The notes beneath the pieces were generated by a model. That model saw only the letters and a list, made by a program, of their open reading frames with translations. It was not told the DNA's origin and did no database searches. Shown piece after piece: positions 28,580 through 37,495 of a stretch of 64,000 nt of DNA. The DNA is from Planctomycetota bacterium (lineage in GTDB: Bacteria > Planctomycetota > J058). Each line of letters begins with the position of its first letter. Positions within the stretch are counted from its first letter, which is position 1. A program made the translations under genes and the position numbers. The stretch lies in assembly GCA_023954375.1 (NCBI GenBank), contig JAMLIC010000003.1, positions 358,088 through 422,087 of the forward strand, given 5' to 3'.

Positions 28580-29622
28580 ATGACATCGAAGGCCTGTTCT
28601 ACGCCAAGCCCCGCGCCCCCCACATCCAGGACTGGCCATCCGACACCTACCGGCTCGAGTCGGTCACCGGTCTGCCAGGTGTTCTCCGCGTACCGCCGGC
28701 GTCCAGCCGCGCGCTGCCACGCTCCAGCCTTCCGAGGGACATGATCGTCGTCGGCGAGCGACGCGGCGGCATGAGCACCTTCCTGAATTGGCTCACCAGG
28801 AGCTCGCGACGAGGGGGAAAGAAGAAGGCTGGCCGCTCGACGGCGGAGTGGGAGTTCTGCGAGACCGGGAAGCAGGTCGACGCCGCGCTGGAGCAGCAGC
28901 GGGAGTCGGGCGCGCAGGTCCGGCTCGTCCTCGACCGGACCCGGCCAGAGTGGGCGCGCGAGGGCGACCAGATCCTGAGGAGGCTCGCGGCGGCCGTCGA
29001 GTCGGACCGGTGGCGCGAGACCGGGTGCGCCGTCGTCGTCGCCACACACGAAGTCGGGGCGCTGAGGTCGGACACACTGTGCTCCGCCATCTTCACCCGA
29101 GGGAAGGCCTTCCGGCTGCCGCACTTCGACCCCTCCGAGCTCGAGCGCTGGGTCGAGCTCCTGCTCACGAAGAAGAAGGCCGCGCGGTCGCTCGCGGCGA
29201 ATCGCGCGAAGATCGGCGCGCTCGCCCGCCGCGTGAAGGCCCTTGTCGGCGGACAGCCGTTGCTGACCCACATGGTCTTCCGCGCGGTGGACGACACCTT
29301 GCCGAGCGTGAGGACGTTCGACGCGCTGGAGGCGTCGTTCACGGCGGCGGGCCGGAGCCTCGAGCAGAACCCTCCTCACATCGTGGAGCGCTGGAAGCCC
29401 GAGCTCCTGAAGCTCCTGGTGACCCCCGCATGCCGTCGGCTGCTCGAGGTCTACGTGGGGGGAGACGCGAAGAGCGTCGACGAGACGACGCAGCTCCCTG
29501 ACGACGACGCCCTCCTGTTCATGGCGGGCTGGGTGGGTCTGACGGAGCCCGGGAGGTGGGGGATCCGCTCCCAGTGCCACCGGGCCTGGGCGCGCACGAT
29601 CCTGCGGGAGCGGTCGGCGTGA
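28576..29622 (+). CDS. AAA-like ATPase homologue with degenerate Walker A
   Basis: 348 aa from the GTG at 28576, overlapping the preceding stop by 4 nt (GTGA). The P-loop position reads VVGERRGGMST: the spacing of GxxxxGKS is kept but Lys is replaced by Met66. A Walker B-like strand VRLVLDR puts Asp120 in place. A sensor-like segment CAVVVATHEVGAL and a helical C-terminal lid with RLPHFDPSELERWVELLL follow the layout of AAA-like domains linked to STAND proteins. It probably binds nucleotide weakly or not at all and may act as an adaptor between the giant protein and the KAP-like ATPase encoded next. Family assignment is by layout, not by strong motif. Confidence 0.65.
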   Translation: MNDIEGLFYAKPRAPHIQDWPSDTYRLESVTGLPGVLRVPPASSRALPRSSLPRDMIVVGERRGGMSTFLNWLTRSSRRGGKKKAGRSTAEWEFCETGKQVDAALEQQRESGAQVRLVLDRTRPEWAREGDQILRRLAAAVESDRWRETGCAVVVATHEVGALRSDTLCSAIFTRGKAFRLPHFDPSELERWVELLLTKKKAARSLAANRAKIGALARRVKALVGGQPLLTHMVFRAVDDTLPSVRTFDALEASFTAAGRSLEQNPPHIVERWKPELLKLLVTPACRRLLEVYVGGDAKSVDETTQLPDDDALLFMAGWVGLTEPGRWGIRSQCHRAWARTILRERSA

Positions 29623-31637
29623 GCGCACAGGACGCCGAGAAGCTCCCGGAGCTCGTGGACGAGCAGCGGGTGATCCTCCACGCGGCGCGCCGGTTCGTGG
29701 TGGACGAACGCGGGCGCGCCCAGCGCCCGCGAGTGCCCGCCGTGGGGCCGCTGCCCAACGTGATCGCGGTGTGCGGACGCCGCGGCACGGGCAAGACCAC
29801 CATCCTCGAGCATCTCCGACGCAGCCTGACCTGCTCGCCGCACGTCCTCTGCACCGGGGTCCTGGACGCCGCCACGATCGAGCGAGACCTGGGGATCATG
29901 GCGGCGGTGATCCAGTGCGCTTACGACAAACGTCCCGCGGACCTCGGCGCGAAGGAGCGCGCCGATCTCGAGCGAGAGCACCGGCGCTGTCTGGAGTCCG
30001 CGCTGTCGCTGGAGGAGCCGCATCGCGCCCTGGCCAGGGAGATGGCCATGAGCAGCGCCCACTACGAGCAGAGCGTGATGAAGGCGACGCTCAAGCGGCG
30101 GGAGTCGCCTGATCACTGGAAGTCGTTCATTGGCGCTCTGGCGGCATCGCTGCCCCGCCCGGAAGGGGACGGTCTCGCATCGAAGCACGTGGTCGTCCTC
30201 CTAGACGACCTCGACCTGTGCCCGGCCACGGACACCCTGGAGCGCTGGGTCGTCAGCATGGTCAACCGCACCCACGGCGGCGACTGCGAGCTCGCCGCCG
30301 TGACCTGGGTCGTGTCGTTCGACCGCGAGCGCCTGATCAAGCGCCTCTCGCCTCCCTCGTCGCACGACGCCCGACCCGGGCGCGACGATCCGCGCCCAGC
30401 CGCACTGGACGAGGTCGTCGGTCAGGCGCTCCTCTCCAAGCTGGTCCCGTTCGACCGCCAGCACCAGCTGCGCCCCTGGCCCTTCGAGCGGCGCGGAGCC
30501 TTCCGCGGCGGAGGGCGCACGGAGACCGTGGGCGAGCTGCTGTCCCGCACCGGACGCCCCGAGCTCCTCCCGTCACTCCCGTCGCATCCGCGCGGCCTCG
30601 AAGGGATCCACGCGTGGCTGGGGCGCACGCTCGACGGAGGCGCGGCCGTCGAGCCGCAGGAGCTCGTCCAGCGGCTGGCGACGCTGCGCGGCGAACCGGA
30701 GCTCGCGAGCCTCCTCGACATGGGGCCGGCGCGCTGGGTGAACCTCCTCGAGTGGGAGGAGGAGGCCACGCTGGGCAGCGCCGCCTGGCCGACCCTGGTC
30801 AAGGCCGCGCGGGCGGACGAGCCCCTGTGGGGGATCCCGATCCCGCGTGCCCTCTCTCCCCATATCCGCGGGAGCGAACCAGAAGGGATCCTCGAGGCGC
30901 TGGTCGACCTGGCGCTGGCGCGCGGTCATCTCACCCCCTACCAGCTCCTGAGGCGGATGCCCTTCGCCTCGTCGCGGCTGGACGAGGCCAGCGTGAGGTT
31001 CACGTTCATCGAGGCCGAGACCATCCACTACATGGAGCGTCGCTCCCGCCACGTGACCCCCGCCTTCGAGTGGCAGGAGTGGGCCGGAGAGGCCACCGCC
31101 GGCGGGCTCTGGGCCGTGACGATCGGCCCGCAGAGCCTGTGGGCGGCGCAGGGCGGACTACGCAGGCCCGAGCCCACGGAGCTCCTGCGATCCCTCTACT
31201 TGCCCCAGCCTGCGCCTCGACCGCTCGAGCGCGGCGTGATCCCCCTGCCCTGCAGCTTCCGCGCCCTCGTCCTGCTCGTCGACGCCCTGGCCTCGATGCC
31301 GTGGAAGGAGCTGAGCAGCGTGCGACGCATCTGGTCCCCGCTCGCCGCTACGCGCGGCGTCGCCATGCTCACGCTTCAGGCTTACTCTGCCGCGGCCGGG
31401 ACCAAGCCTGCCCGGGAGGACTTCACGGCGCTGGACGAGGACGGCGTCGCAGCGCACTACGGCGAGCTGCTCGACTCATTGGACGCTCCCCGACCAACCA
31501 CGAGGACGCGTCGCGCTCGCCGCCCCCCTTCCGAACAGACAGAGCCCTTGACGGTCACCGGCGTCGCCCGGGCCCGCATGCGGGAGGCGCTCACCAATCT
31601 CCTCGGCCGCGACGGCGTGCAGGGTCTCAGGCCATGA
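29619..31637 (+). CDS. KAP-like P-loop ATPase, RdrA-like component
   Basis: 672 aa from the GTG at 29619, overlapping the previous gene as GTGA. Walker A is intact, G53RRGTGKTT; Walker B is VVLLDDLDLCPA with Asp196/Asp197 and Asp199, the form typical of KAP NTPases. VTWVVSFDRERLI matches the KAP sensor strand. The C-terminal 400 residues are helical with no obvious motif. In RADAR antiphage systems a KAP-like ATPase (RdrA) is encoded directly upstream of an adenosine deaminase (RdrB); the same order occurs here with a 4-nt overlap. This protein is shorter than the RdrA proteins I know of (roughly 900 aa), so it may be a distinct branch. Confidence 0.8.
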   Translation: MSAQDAEKLPELVDEQRVILHAARRFVVDERGRAQRPRVPAVGPLPNVIAVCGRRGTGKTTILEHLRRSLTCSPHVLCTGVLDAATIERDLGIMAAVIQCAYDKRPADLGAKERADLEREHRRCLESALSLEEPHRALAREMAMSSAHYEQSVMKATLKRRESPDHWKSFIGALAASLPRPEGDGLASKHVVVLLDDLDLCPATDTLERWVVSMVNRTHGGDCELAAVTWVVSFDRERLIKRLSPPSSHDARPGRDDPRPAALDEVVGQALLSKLVPFDRQHQLRPWPFERRGAFRGGGRTETVGELLSRTGRPELLPSLPSHPRGLEGIHAWLGRTLDGGAAVEPQELVQRLATLRGEPELASLLDMGPARWVNLLEWEEEATLGSAAWPTLVKAARADEPLWGIPIPRALSPHIRGSEPEGILEALVDLALARGHLTPYQLLRRMPFASSRLDEASVRFTFIEAETIHYMERRSRHVTPAFEWQEWAGEATAGGLWAVTIGPQSLWAAQGGLRRPEPTELLRSLYLPQPAPRPLERGVIPLPCSFRALVLLVDALASMPWKELSSVRRIWSPLAATRGVAMLTLQAYSAAAGTKPAREDFTALDEDGVAAHYGELLDSLDAPRPTTRTRRARRPPSEQTEPLTVTGVARARMREALTNLLGRDGVQGLRP

Positions 31638-34183
31638 CCGCCGTCGATCGCTCCCCGGCGGTCGCGCTCGTCCGGGCCGCTCGCCTGCTCGCGCACGAGC
31701 TCGTCGACGGCTCGGTCACACGGGAAACGTCGCGGGAGGCCGAGGCACGATCCCTCGCCGACCACCTCCTGCGCTCGGAGCTGATCGACGAGGGACGAAC
31801 CGCGCACGACGTGGTCCAGCACGTCCTCCGGGAGGACGGCGACCCGCTCACGGGGTTGTCGAGGCTCGCCGGGCAGGTCGTCCAGCGAAGGAACGGGATC
31901 CCTGGCTGCGCAGCCCCAGACATCCTGCGCGTCGTGGGTCGCGAGGTCGACACGGACCTGCTCGTCGCGGCGCACCTCGCCGCCAGCCATGCGCCCGACA
32001 TGCGGGTCGAGCGCCGGACCCCGCTGATCAAGAGCCTCGAGTGGCCGAGCGCGCTCGGCTGCGAGTCGTTCCTCGTCGAGTCGCTGTTTCGCCGGGTCGT
32101 GGTGGACACCCACGTGCACCTGGCCGGCGCCCTGCCGGCCAGCTTCTACTGGCTCGCGGTCATGGCCGGCTTCGTCCCCGAGGACCGCTACGAGTCCTGG
32201 TCTCCCGACCCACGGACGTGGTCCGACGCCATCGGCGAGGCCATGGACCTACGCCAGGAGCTCGCCCGGCTGCTCGGCGTCCCGCCCAGCACCTGCCCGC
32301 CGCGCTGGAGTGACGGCGACCCGGACGACCCGCCGGAGCCGTTCCTCGATCCCGTGCTCGAGGCGCTGCTCCCGGACCCTCGCGCGCGCGTCCGCCACAA
32401 CCCTGTCCTCGGGGAGCGGCTCGTCCTGTGGGGGAGCCTGGCACTGGCCCTCGAGCCTCCAGGCCGCGAGGGCCCGAGCCAGCGTCTGACGCGCTACCTG
32501 GAGGTCCGGAATGCGTTCGTCCGTCACCTGACGTACCAGGCCGGTGCCCGCGGACTCCAGCGGTTCTCGCGCTCCCTGCGGCGCCATCACCTGCTCCTCC
32601 CCGAGTGGACCCGCGGATATGGCAGGACGCCGGAGCAGCGCCGTCGCGTCCAGCGCCAGGTGGTCTCCATCGAGCGGTTCCGGGTACGCCACGCCCTCCG
32701 CTATCAGTTCTCCGACCCGACGGACGCGCCCTGGGCGCGCGACCAGGGCCGAGGACTCGAGGGGCATACCCTGGGCTGTGGCGTTCGCCACTCCGCACCG
32801 ACCGACGTCCAGGGCTGCAATGGGTCCTCAGGGCTCGAGGGCGTGAAGCCCGTCCCTCGCACCGAGTGGCGACCGCCCCGCCAGATCGAGATCCGGATCA
32901 CCCCGAGGCCGGATCGGCTGCAGGCGCGCTCCCTGTTCGAGCAGCTCCGCGGCGTGCGAGACTTCGTCTGTCACGACCTCGATGCCTCCCCGATCCGCGT
33001 CGGGTTCGTGTTTCAGCTCCGCCGCACGGCCCGAGAGAGCTTCCGGGAGGAGGCGCTCCACCAGGTGGACGGTATCCTCCACCTGCTCGACGACGTGCCG
33101 AGCTTGCGCCCGTTCGTGGTCGGGGTCGACGCGGCGAGCCAGGAGCAGGGGACGCCGCCGCGCGAGCTCACCCTGGCGTTTCGACGCGTGCTCGAGCACA
33201 CACGGCATCAACCGAGCCGCCCGGGGCTCCCGCCGATCCGCCTGGGGCGGACGTGCCACGCCGGCGAGGATTTCAAGGACCTGCTCACGGGGCTCCGGTT
33301 CGTCGACGACGCCGTTCACCTGCTCGACCTGCGGCCGGGCGAACGGATCGGCCACGGCCTTGCCCTGGCGATCGCCCCCGCAGCGTGGTACCCGCGTCGG
33401 ACCACGACGTATCCGCGCCGCGGGGACCGGATCCTCGACCTCCTTTGGGGACGTCATTTGGCGCGCCTGAGGAGCCCAGATACAGGTCTGGAGAGCGACC
33501 TCGCGCTGGACGCCTCGATCCAGGCGCTGCTCGAGGACCTCCTCGGACCCTGCCGAGCCAGGGAGCGGCTCGAGGCGGTCGTGGTCCACTACGAGTGCGC
33601 GACCTCAGAAGAAGACGTGCACGGCTACCTCGACACGACCGGCCGCGACGACCCGATCCACGTCCCTTCGACCTCTCGCCACGTGCAGCTCGTGGCCGCG
33701 CTCCGGCGGCGGGTCCGTGCACGCTGCGCAGCTCGCGAGGTGATCGTCGAGTGCTGCCCCACGTCGAACCTCCTGGTCGGCGCCTTCCCCGACTACGGGG
33801 ACCTCCCCTATCAGGACCTCGTCCCGCTGCCGAGGACGCCCGCGCAGGACGCCCCGATCGTCCCCTTCTCGATCAACAGCGATGACCCCGGGCTCTTCCA
33901 GACGACGGTCGAAAACGAGTACCTATTGCTCGCGGAGGGCCTCATGGCGCGCGGACACGCACGCCGGGACGTCGTCAACTGGCTCGACCAGGCGCGGGTC
34001 ACCGGGATCGAGAGCTCGTTCATTCCGCCCTGGAGCCCACCGACGCGCGAGGAGCTGGTCGCCGCCATCGATCGCCTCGACACCGAGACGCATGATGGCG
34101 ACGTGTTCCTGGCCACCATCCCGCCGAGCTCGCCGAGCCGCTGTCCGCGACCCGACGAATGCCCCTTCTCCGGGGGCAACTGA
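31634..34183 (+). CDS. Adenosine-deaminase-family protein, RdrB-like component
   Basis: 849 aa, last gene of the operon. All zinc and catalytic positions of the adenosine deaminase family are present: His160 and His162 in DTHVHLAGAL, His542 and Glu545 in CHAGED, His574 in RIGHG, Asp750 and Asp751 in INSDDP. ECCPTSNLLVG precedes the last motif as in the family. About 155 residues come before the first motif and a ~380-residue insertion separates it from HAGED, so the protein is more than twice the size of housekeeping adenosine deaminase and similar in length to RdrB. Family members in RADAR deaminate adenosine in nucleotides or RNA. ATGA overlaps the KAP-like gene. The stop is 10 nt from the convergent neighbour's stop. 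Confidence 0.88.
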   Translation: MTAVDRSPAVALVRAARLLAHELVDGSVTRETSREAEARSLADHLLRSELIDEGRTAHDVVQHVLREDGDPLTGLSRLAGQVVQRRNGIPGCAAPDILRVVGREVDTDLLVAAHLAASHAPDMRVERRTPLIKSLEWPSALGCESFLVESLFRRVVVDTHVHLAGALPASFYWLAVMAGFVPEDRYESWSPDPRTWSDAIGEAMDLRQELARLLGVPPSTCPPRWSDGDPDDPPEPFLDPVLEALLPDPRARVRHNPVLGERLVLWGSLALALEPPGREGPSQRLTRYLEVRNAFVRHLTYQAGARGLQRFSRSLRRHHLLLPEWTRGYGRTPEQRRRVQRQVVSIERFRVRHALRYQFSDPTDAPWARDQGRGLEGHTLGCGVRHSAPTDVQGCNGSSGLEGVKPVPRTEWRPPRQIEIRITPRPDRLQARSLFEQLRGVRDFVCHDLDASPIRVGFVFQLRRTARESFREEALHQVDGILHLLDDVPSLRPFVVGVDAASQEQGTPPRELTLAFRRVLEHTRHQPSRPGLPPIRLGRTCHAGEDFKDLLTGLRFVDDAVHLLDLRPGERIGHGLALAIAPAAWYPRRTTTYPRRGDRILDLLWGRHLARLRSPDTGLESDLALDASIQALLEDLLGPCRARERLEAVVVHYECATSEEDVHGYLDTTGRDDPIHVPSTSRHVQLVAALRRRVRARCAAREVIVECCPTSNLLVGAFPDYGDLPYQDLVPLPRTPAQDAPIVPFSINSDDPGLFQTTVENEYLLLAEGLMARGHARRDVVNWLDQARVTGIESSFIPPWSPPTREELVAAIDRLDTETHDGDVFLATIPPSSPSRCPRPDECPFSGGN

Positions 34184-34193
34184 TTACGTTTCG

Positions 34194-34541
34194 CTACTTC
34201 GGGAAGAGGTCCTTGCGGGCGGCGAAGACGCCCAGGGCCGCGCCGACGAGGGCGCCGACGGCGAAGCGGGTCCAGCGGGCGCGCGAGGACTCGTCCATGA
34301 AGCCCTCGCCGACCTCGTGGCCGAGGTCCTGACGCAGCTCGCGGCCGCGGAAGGACTCGTAGCGCCCCTGCGGCGTCGTGACGGAGACCAGGGCCAGGAG
34401 GAAGGGGCCGAACGCGGCGAGGAGGCCCACGACGACGGCGAGGAAGGCGCTCACGAACAGGGCCTCGGCGCGCTTGCGCTCCGGGGAGCGCTCGTCGCGA
34501 CCCGGGCGGCGCACGGTCCAGTTCGGCTCGTCGTCGCTCAT
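34194..34541 (-). CDS. Small two-helix membrane protein
   Basis: 115 aa from the ATG at 34541; the longer open frame upstream has no sensible start. Residues 1-28 are polar (MSDDEPNWTVRRPGRDE). Two hydrophobic segments lie at about residues 30-55 (LFVSAFLAVVVGLLAAFGPF) and 92-108 (FAVGALVGAALGVFAA), joined by a charged loop that contains GRYESFRGRELRQDL. No clear Shine-Dalgarno is seen. It is probably an integral membrane protein of unknown role. It ends face to face with the deaminase gene and follows gyrA on the same strand after a 379-nt gap. Confidence 0.6.
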   Translation of the reverse strand: MSDDEPNWTVRRPGRDERSPERKRAEALFVSAFLAVVVGLLAAFGPFLLALVSVTTPQGRYESFRGRELRQDLGHEVGEGFMDESSRARWTRFAVGALVGAALGVFAARKDLFPK

Positions 34542-34920
34542 GGGGGGAGGGTAGCAGCCGGGTCGGGATGATGCAGGTTGGTGGCCCGCGGTGGCGCTGG
34601 CGGGTCGACGCCGGCCCCGCAGCCTTGTTCCACGCGCGCTCCGCGGCGCGGCGGGTCGGCGGGTCGGCGAGCGGCCCGGAGACGTGTGAAGACGCGCCGC
34701 GGAGCGCGCGTGGACTGCGGATTCCCCCTGTCGTGTACAGGAGAGCAGAAAGGCGAGGAGCCACACCGACTCGACGTCGGCGTGGCTCCCCAGGACGCGT
34801 GAAACACGCAGGCTACCGGTGGATCCCCCGGTGCTGTCGCGTGCCGGGCGCGGGGCCGGGCACTGCCCGAACCATGGCAGCGCCCGGCGGCGACTTCAAG
34901 GGCGCCGCCGCAAGTCCCGG
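34542..34920. other. Intergenic region downstream of gyrA
   Basis: 379 nt without a supported gene. It holds the promoter of the small membrane protein and two inverted repeats: the 14-bp hairpin at 34757-34789 and CGGCGGCG (34885-34892) / CGCCGCCG (34903-34910) just after gyrA. Confidence 0.5.
34757..34789 (-). terminator. 14-bp hairpin, probable terminator of the gyrA transcript
   Basis: GGAGCCACACCGAC pairs with GTCGGCGTGGCTCC (one G-T pair) around a 5-nt loop. On the minus strand it is followed by CTCGCCTTTCTGCTCTCCTG, moderately T-rich, while the plus side has none. Confidence 0.55.
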
Positions 34921-37488
34921 CTACTCCTCCGCGCCCTCGTCCTCGTCCGTCTCCTCGGCCGCGTCCGCCGTGGGCGGGGGCGCCGCCGGGCGCGCGGGCT
35001 TGTCGGCCATGGCCTCGGCCTCGGCCTCCTCGGCCACGACCTTGGCGACGGCGACGACGCGCTCGCCCTCCTCGACCTTGATGATCCGCACGCCCTGCGT
35101 GTTGCGGCCGATGCTCGGGATCTCCTCGACGCGCACGCGGATCGTCTTGCCCGACGAGGTGATGATCATCACCTGGTCGCTCTGCTGCACGGCGACGACG
35201 CCCACGACGCTGCCGTTGCGGCCGCCCGTCTTGATGTTGATGATCCCCTTGCCGCCGCGGTTCGTCTCCCGGTAGTCCTCGACGGGCGTGCGCTTGCCGT
35301 GGCCGAAGTCGCACACCGTCAGCAGCTCGGGCCCGTCCTCGCCCACGACGACCAGCGAGCACACGAGGTCGCCGTCCTCGAGGACCATGCCCTTCACGCC
35401 GCGCGCGGCGCGGCCCATGGCCCGCACCGTCTCCTCGGGGAAGCGGATCGCCTTGCCCTCGCGCGTGGCCATGACGAGCTCGCGCTTGCCGTCGGTGACG
35501 CGGACGCCGACGAGCGTGTCGCCCTCGTCGAGCGACACGGCCACGATCCCGCCCTTCTTCGGCCGCGCGAAGGCGGAGAGCTGCGTCTTCTTGACCACGC
35601 CCTGCGCCGTGCACATGACGAGGATGCGCCCCTCGTCGAACTGGTCGATCGGGATCAGGCTCGTCACCTGCTCCTCGGGCAGGAGCGAGATCAGGTTGCG
35701 CAGGCTGCGCCCGCGCGCCGTGCGCGAGCCCTCGGGGATCTGGTGCACCTTGACCCAGTGCACGCGCCCCCTCGAGGTGAAGCAGAGCACGTAGTTCTTG
35801 GTCGACGCCTGGAAGATCTGGCTGACGAAGTCGTCGTCGCGCGTCGTCGCCCCGTAGACGCCCTTGCCGGCGCGCCCCTGGAGGCGGTACTGGTCGAGCG
35901 CCGTGCGCTTGATGTATCCCTCGTGCGTGACGCTGACGATCGCCGCCTCGTCGGCGATCAGGTCCTCGATGTCGATCTCGGCCGCCTCGTCGATCTCGAT
36001 CGCGGTGCGCCGCTTGTCGCCGTAGGCGCGGCGCAGGTGCTCCATCTCGTCGACGAAGATGCCCACGACGCGCTCGTGGCGCTCGAGGATGTCGGCGAGG
36101 TCGGCGGCGATCGTCCGCTGCTCGGTCAGGTCGGCCGTGAGCTTGTCGCGCTCGAGGCCGGTGAGCCGCTGCAGCTGCATGGCGAGGATCGCGTTGGCCT
36201 GCTTCTCGCTGATCGGCTCCTTGTTGCTGGGCTGCTTGAGCCGCGCGCGCAGGGCCTGGCGCGCCTCGTCGGGCGACTTCGCGCCGCGGACGATCTTGAT
36301 CACGTCGTCGATCGCGTCGACGGCCGCCTGCAGCCCCTCGAGGATGTGGATCTTGTCGCGCGCCTGCTCGAGGAGGAACTTCGTGCGCCGGCGGATGACC
36401 TCGTAGCGGTGCTCGACGAACGCCTCGAGCATCTCCTTGAGGTTGAAGACGCGCGGGCGGTTGCCCTTGTCCAGCGCCAGCATGATCACCGAGAAGGTGT
36501 CCTGCAGCGGCGTGAACTTGTAGAGCTGGTTGACGATGACGTTCGGGTCCTCGCCCTTCTTGCACTCGAGGACGATCCGGATCCCGCCCTTGGAGTAGTC
36601 CTTGATGTCCGACAGGCCGTCGATGCGGCCGGCCTTGTAGGCCTCCTGGATCTTCTCCTTGAGCAGCTCCGTCGTGACCTGGTAGGGCAGCTCGGTGATG
36701 ACGATCGTCGCCCGGTCCTTCTTGGTCTCGATCTCCACCTTGCCGCGCACGGTCAGGTGGCCGCGCCCGGTCGTGTAGGCCTGGCGGATCCCGGCCCGGC
36801 CGCAGATCGTCCCGGCCGTGGGGAAGTCGGGGCCGGGGATGAGCTTCATGAGCGCCTCGATCGGCGTCTCGGGCGCGCGGGCGAGCGTCACCAGCGCGTC
36901 GCACACCTCGGTCAGGTTGTGCGGCGGGATGCTCGTGGCCATGCCGACGGCGATCCCCTGCGAGCCGTTGCAGAGGAGGTTCGGGAACTTCGACGGCAGG
37001 ACGACGGGCTCGACCTCGCGCTCGTCGTAGTTCGGCGTCATGTCGACCGTGTTGCGGTCGATGTCGGCCACCATGTCGACGGCGGCCTGCGCCATGCGGC
37101 ACTCGGTGTATCGCATGGCGGCCGGCGTCGGGTCGCTGATCGAGCCGAAGTTGCCCTTCGGGTCGACGAGCTGGTAGCGGGTCGCGAACGGCTGGGCCAT
37201 GCGCACGAGCGTGGCGTAGATCGCCTGGTCGCCGTGCGGGTGGTACTTGCCCATGCACTCGCCGACCACGCGGGCCGACTTCATGCGCTGGCTGCGCGGG
37301 CCGATCCCGAGGCCCTGCATCGTGTAGAGCACGCGGCGCTGCGAGGGCTTGAGCCCGTCGCGGATGTCCGGGAGCGCCCGCGACTTGATGACGCTCATCG
37401 CGTACTGCAGGTAGCTCTCGTGCATCTCGGTCGACAGGTCCTTGTCGACCACGTTGTGCGCCGGCGCGTCGCTCGGGGTGTCGGACAT
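34921..37488 (-). CDS. gyrA: DNA gyrase subunit A
   Basis: 855 aa, the DNA-breaking subunit that with GyrB introduces negative supercoils. The catalytic Tyr127 is in [10 protein letters not shown]. The C-terminal wrapping domain carries a GyrA box, QGRAGKG at about residue 560, which separates it from ParC. In the quinolone-determining region the sequence [15 protein letters not shown] has Gln88 and Ala92 where E. coli has Ser83 and Asp87, so both main drug contacts are altered. The C-terminus is an acidic Ala/Glu tail. The ATG at 37488 lies 7 nt after the panE stop on the same strand. gyrB is in a separate operon 15 kb away. Confidence 0.98.
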   Translation of the reverse strand: MSDTPSDAPAHNVVDKDLSTEMHESYLQYAMSVIKSRALPDIRDGLKPSQRRVLYTMQGLGIGPRSQRMKSARVVGECMGKYHPHGDQAIYATLVRMAQPFATRYQLVDPKGNFGSISDPTPAAMRYTECRMAQAAVDMVADIDRNTVDMTPNYDEREVEPVVLPSKFPNLLCNGSQGIAVGMATSIPPHNLTEVCDALVTLARAPETPIEALMKLIPGPDFPTAGTICGRAGIRQAYTTGRGHLTVRGKVEIETKKDRATIVITELPYQVTTELLKEKIQEAYKAGRIDGLSDIKDYSKGGIRIVLECKKGEDPNVIVNQLYKFTPLQDTFSVIMLALDKGNRPRVFNLKEMLEAFVEHRYEVIRRRTKFLLEQARDKIHILEGLQAAVDAIDDVIKIVRGAKSPDEARQALRARLKQPSNKEPISEKQANAILAMQLQRLTGLERDKLTADLTEQRTIAADLADILERHERVVGIFVDEMEHLRRAYGDKRRTAIEIDEAAEIDIEDLIADEAAIVSVTHEGYIKRTALDQYRLQGRAGKGVYGATTRDDDFVSQIFQASTKNYVLCFTSRGRVHWVKVHQIPEGSRTARGRSLRNLISLLPEEQVTSLIPIDQFDEGRILVMCTAQGVVKKTQLSAFARPKKGGIVAVSLDEGDTLVGVRVTDGKRELVMATREGKAIRFPEETVRAMGRAARGVKGMVLEDGDLVCSLVVVGEDGPELLTVCDFGHGKRTPVEDYRETNRGGKGIINIKTGGRNGSVVGVVAVQQSDQVMIITSSGKTIRVRVEEIPSIGRNTQGVRIIKVEEGERVVAVAKVVAEEAEAEAMADKPARPAAPPPTADAAEETDEDEGAEE

Positions 37489-37495
37489 TCGCTCT

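Noticed and set aside
30218..31633. Upstream extension of the deaminase open frame by about 470 codons
   Set aside because: The extension lies wholly inside the KAP-like gene in another frame and is Arg/Pro/Ala-rich; the ATG at 31634 overlaps the previous stop as ATGA, as at the other junctions.
17762..34200. Integrase, transposase or attachment site bordering the six-gene operon
   Set aside because: I found no mobile-element gene, no flanking direct repeat and no adjacent tRNA; the transfer argument rests only on base composition and content.
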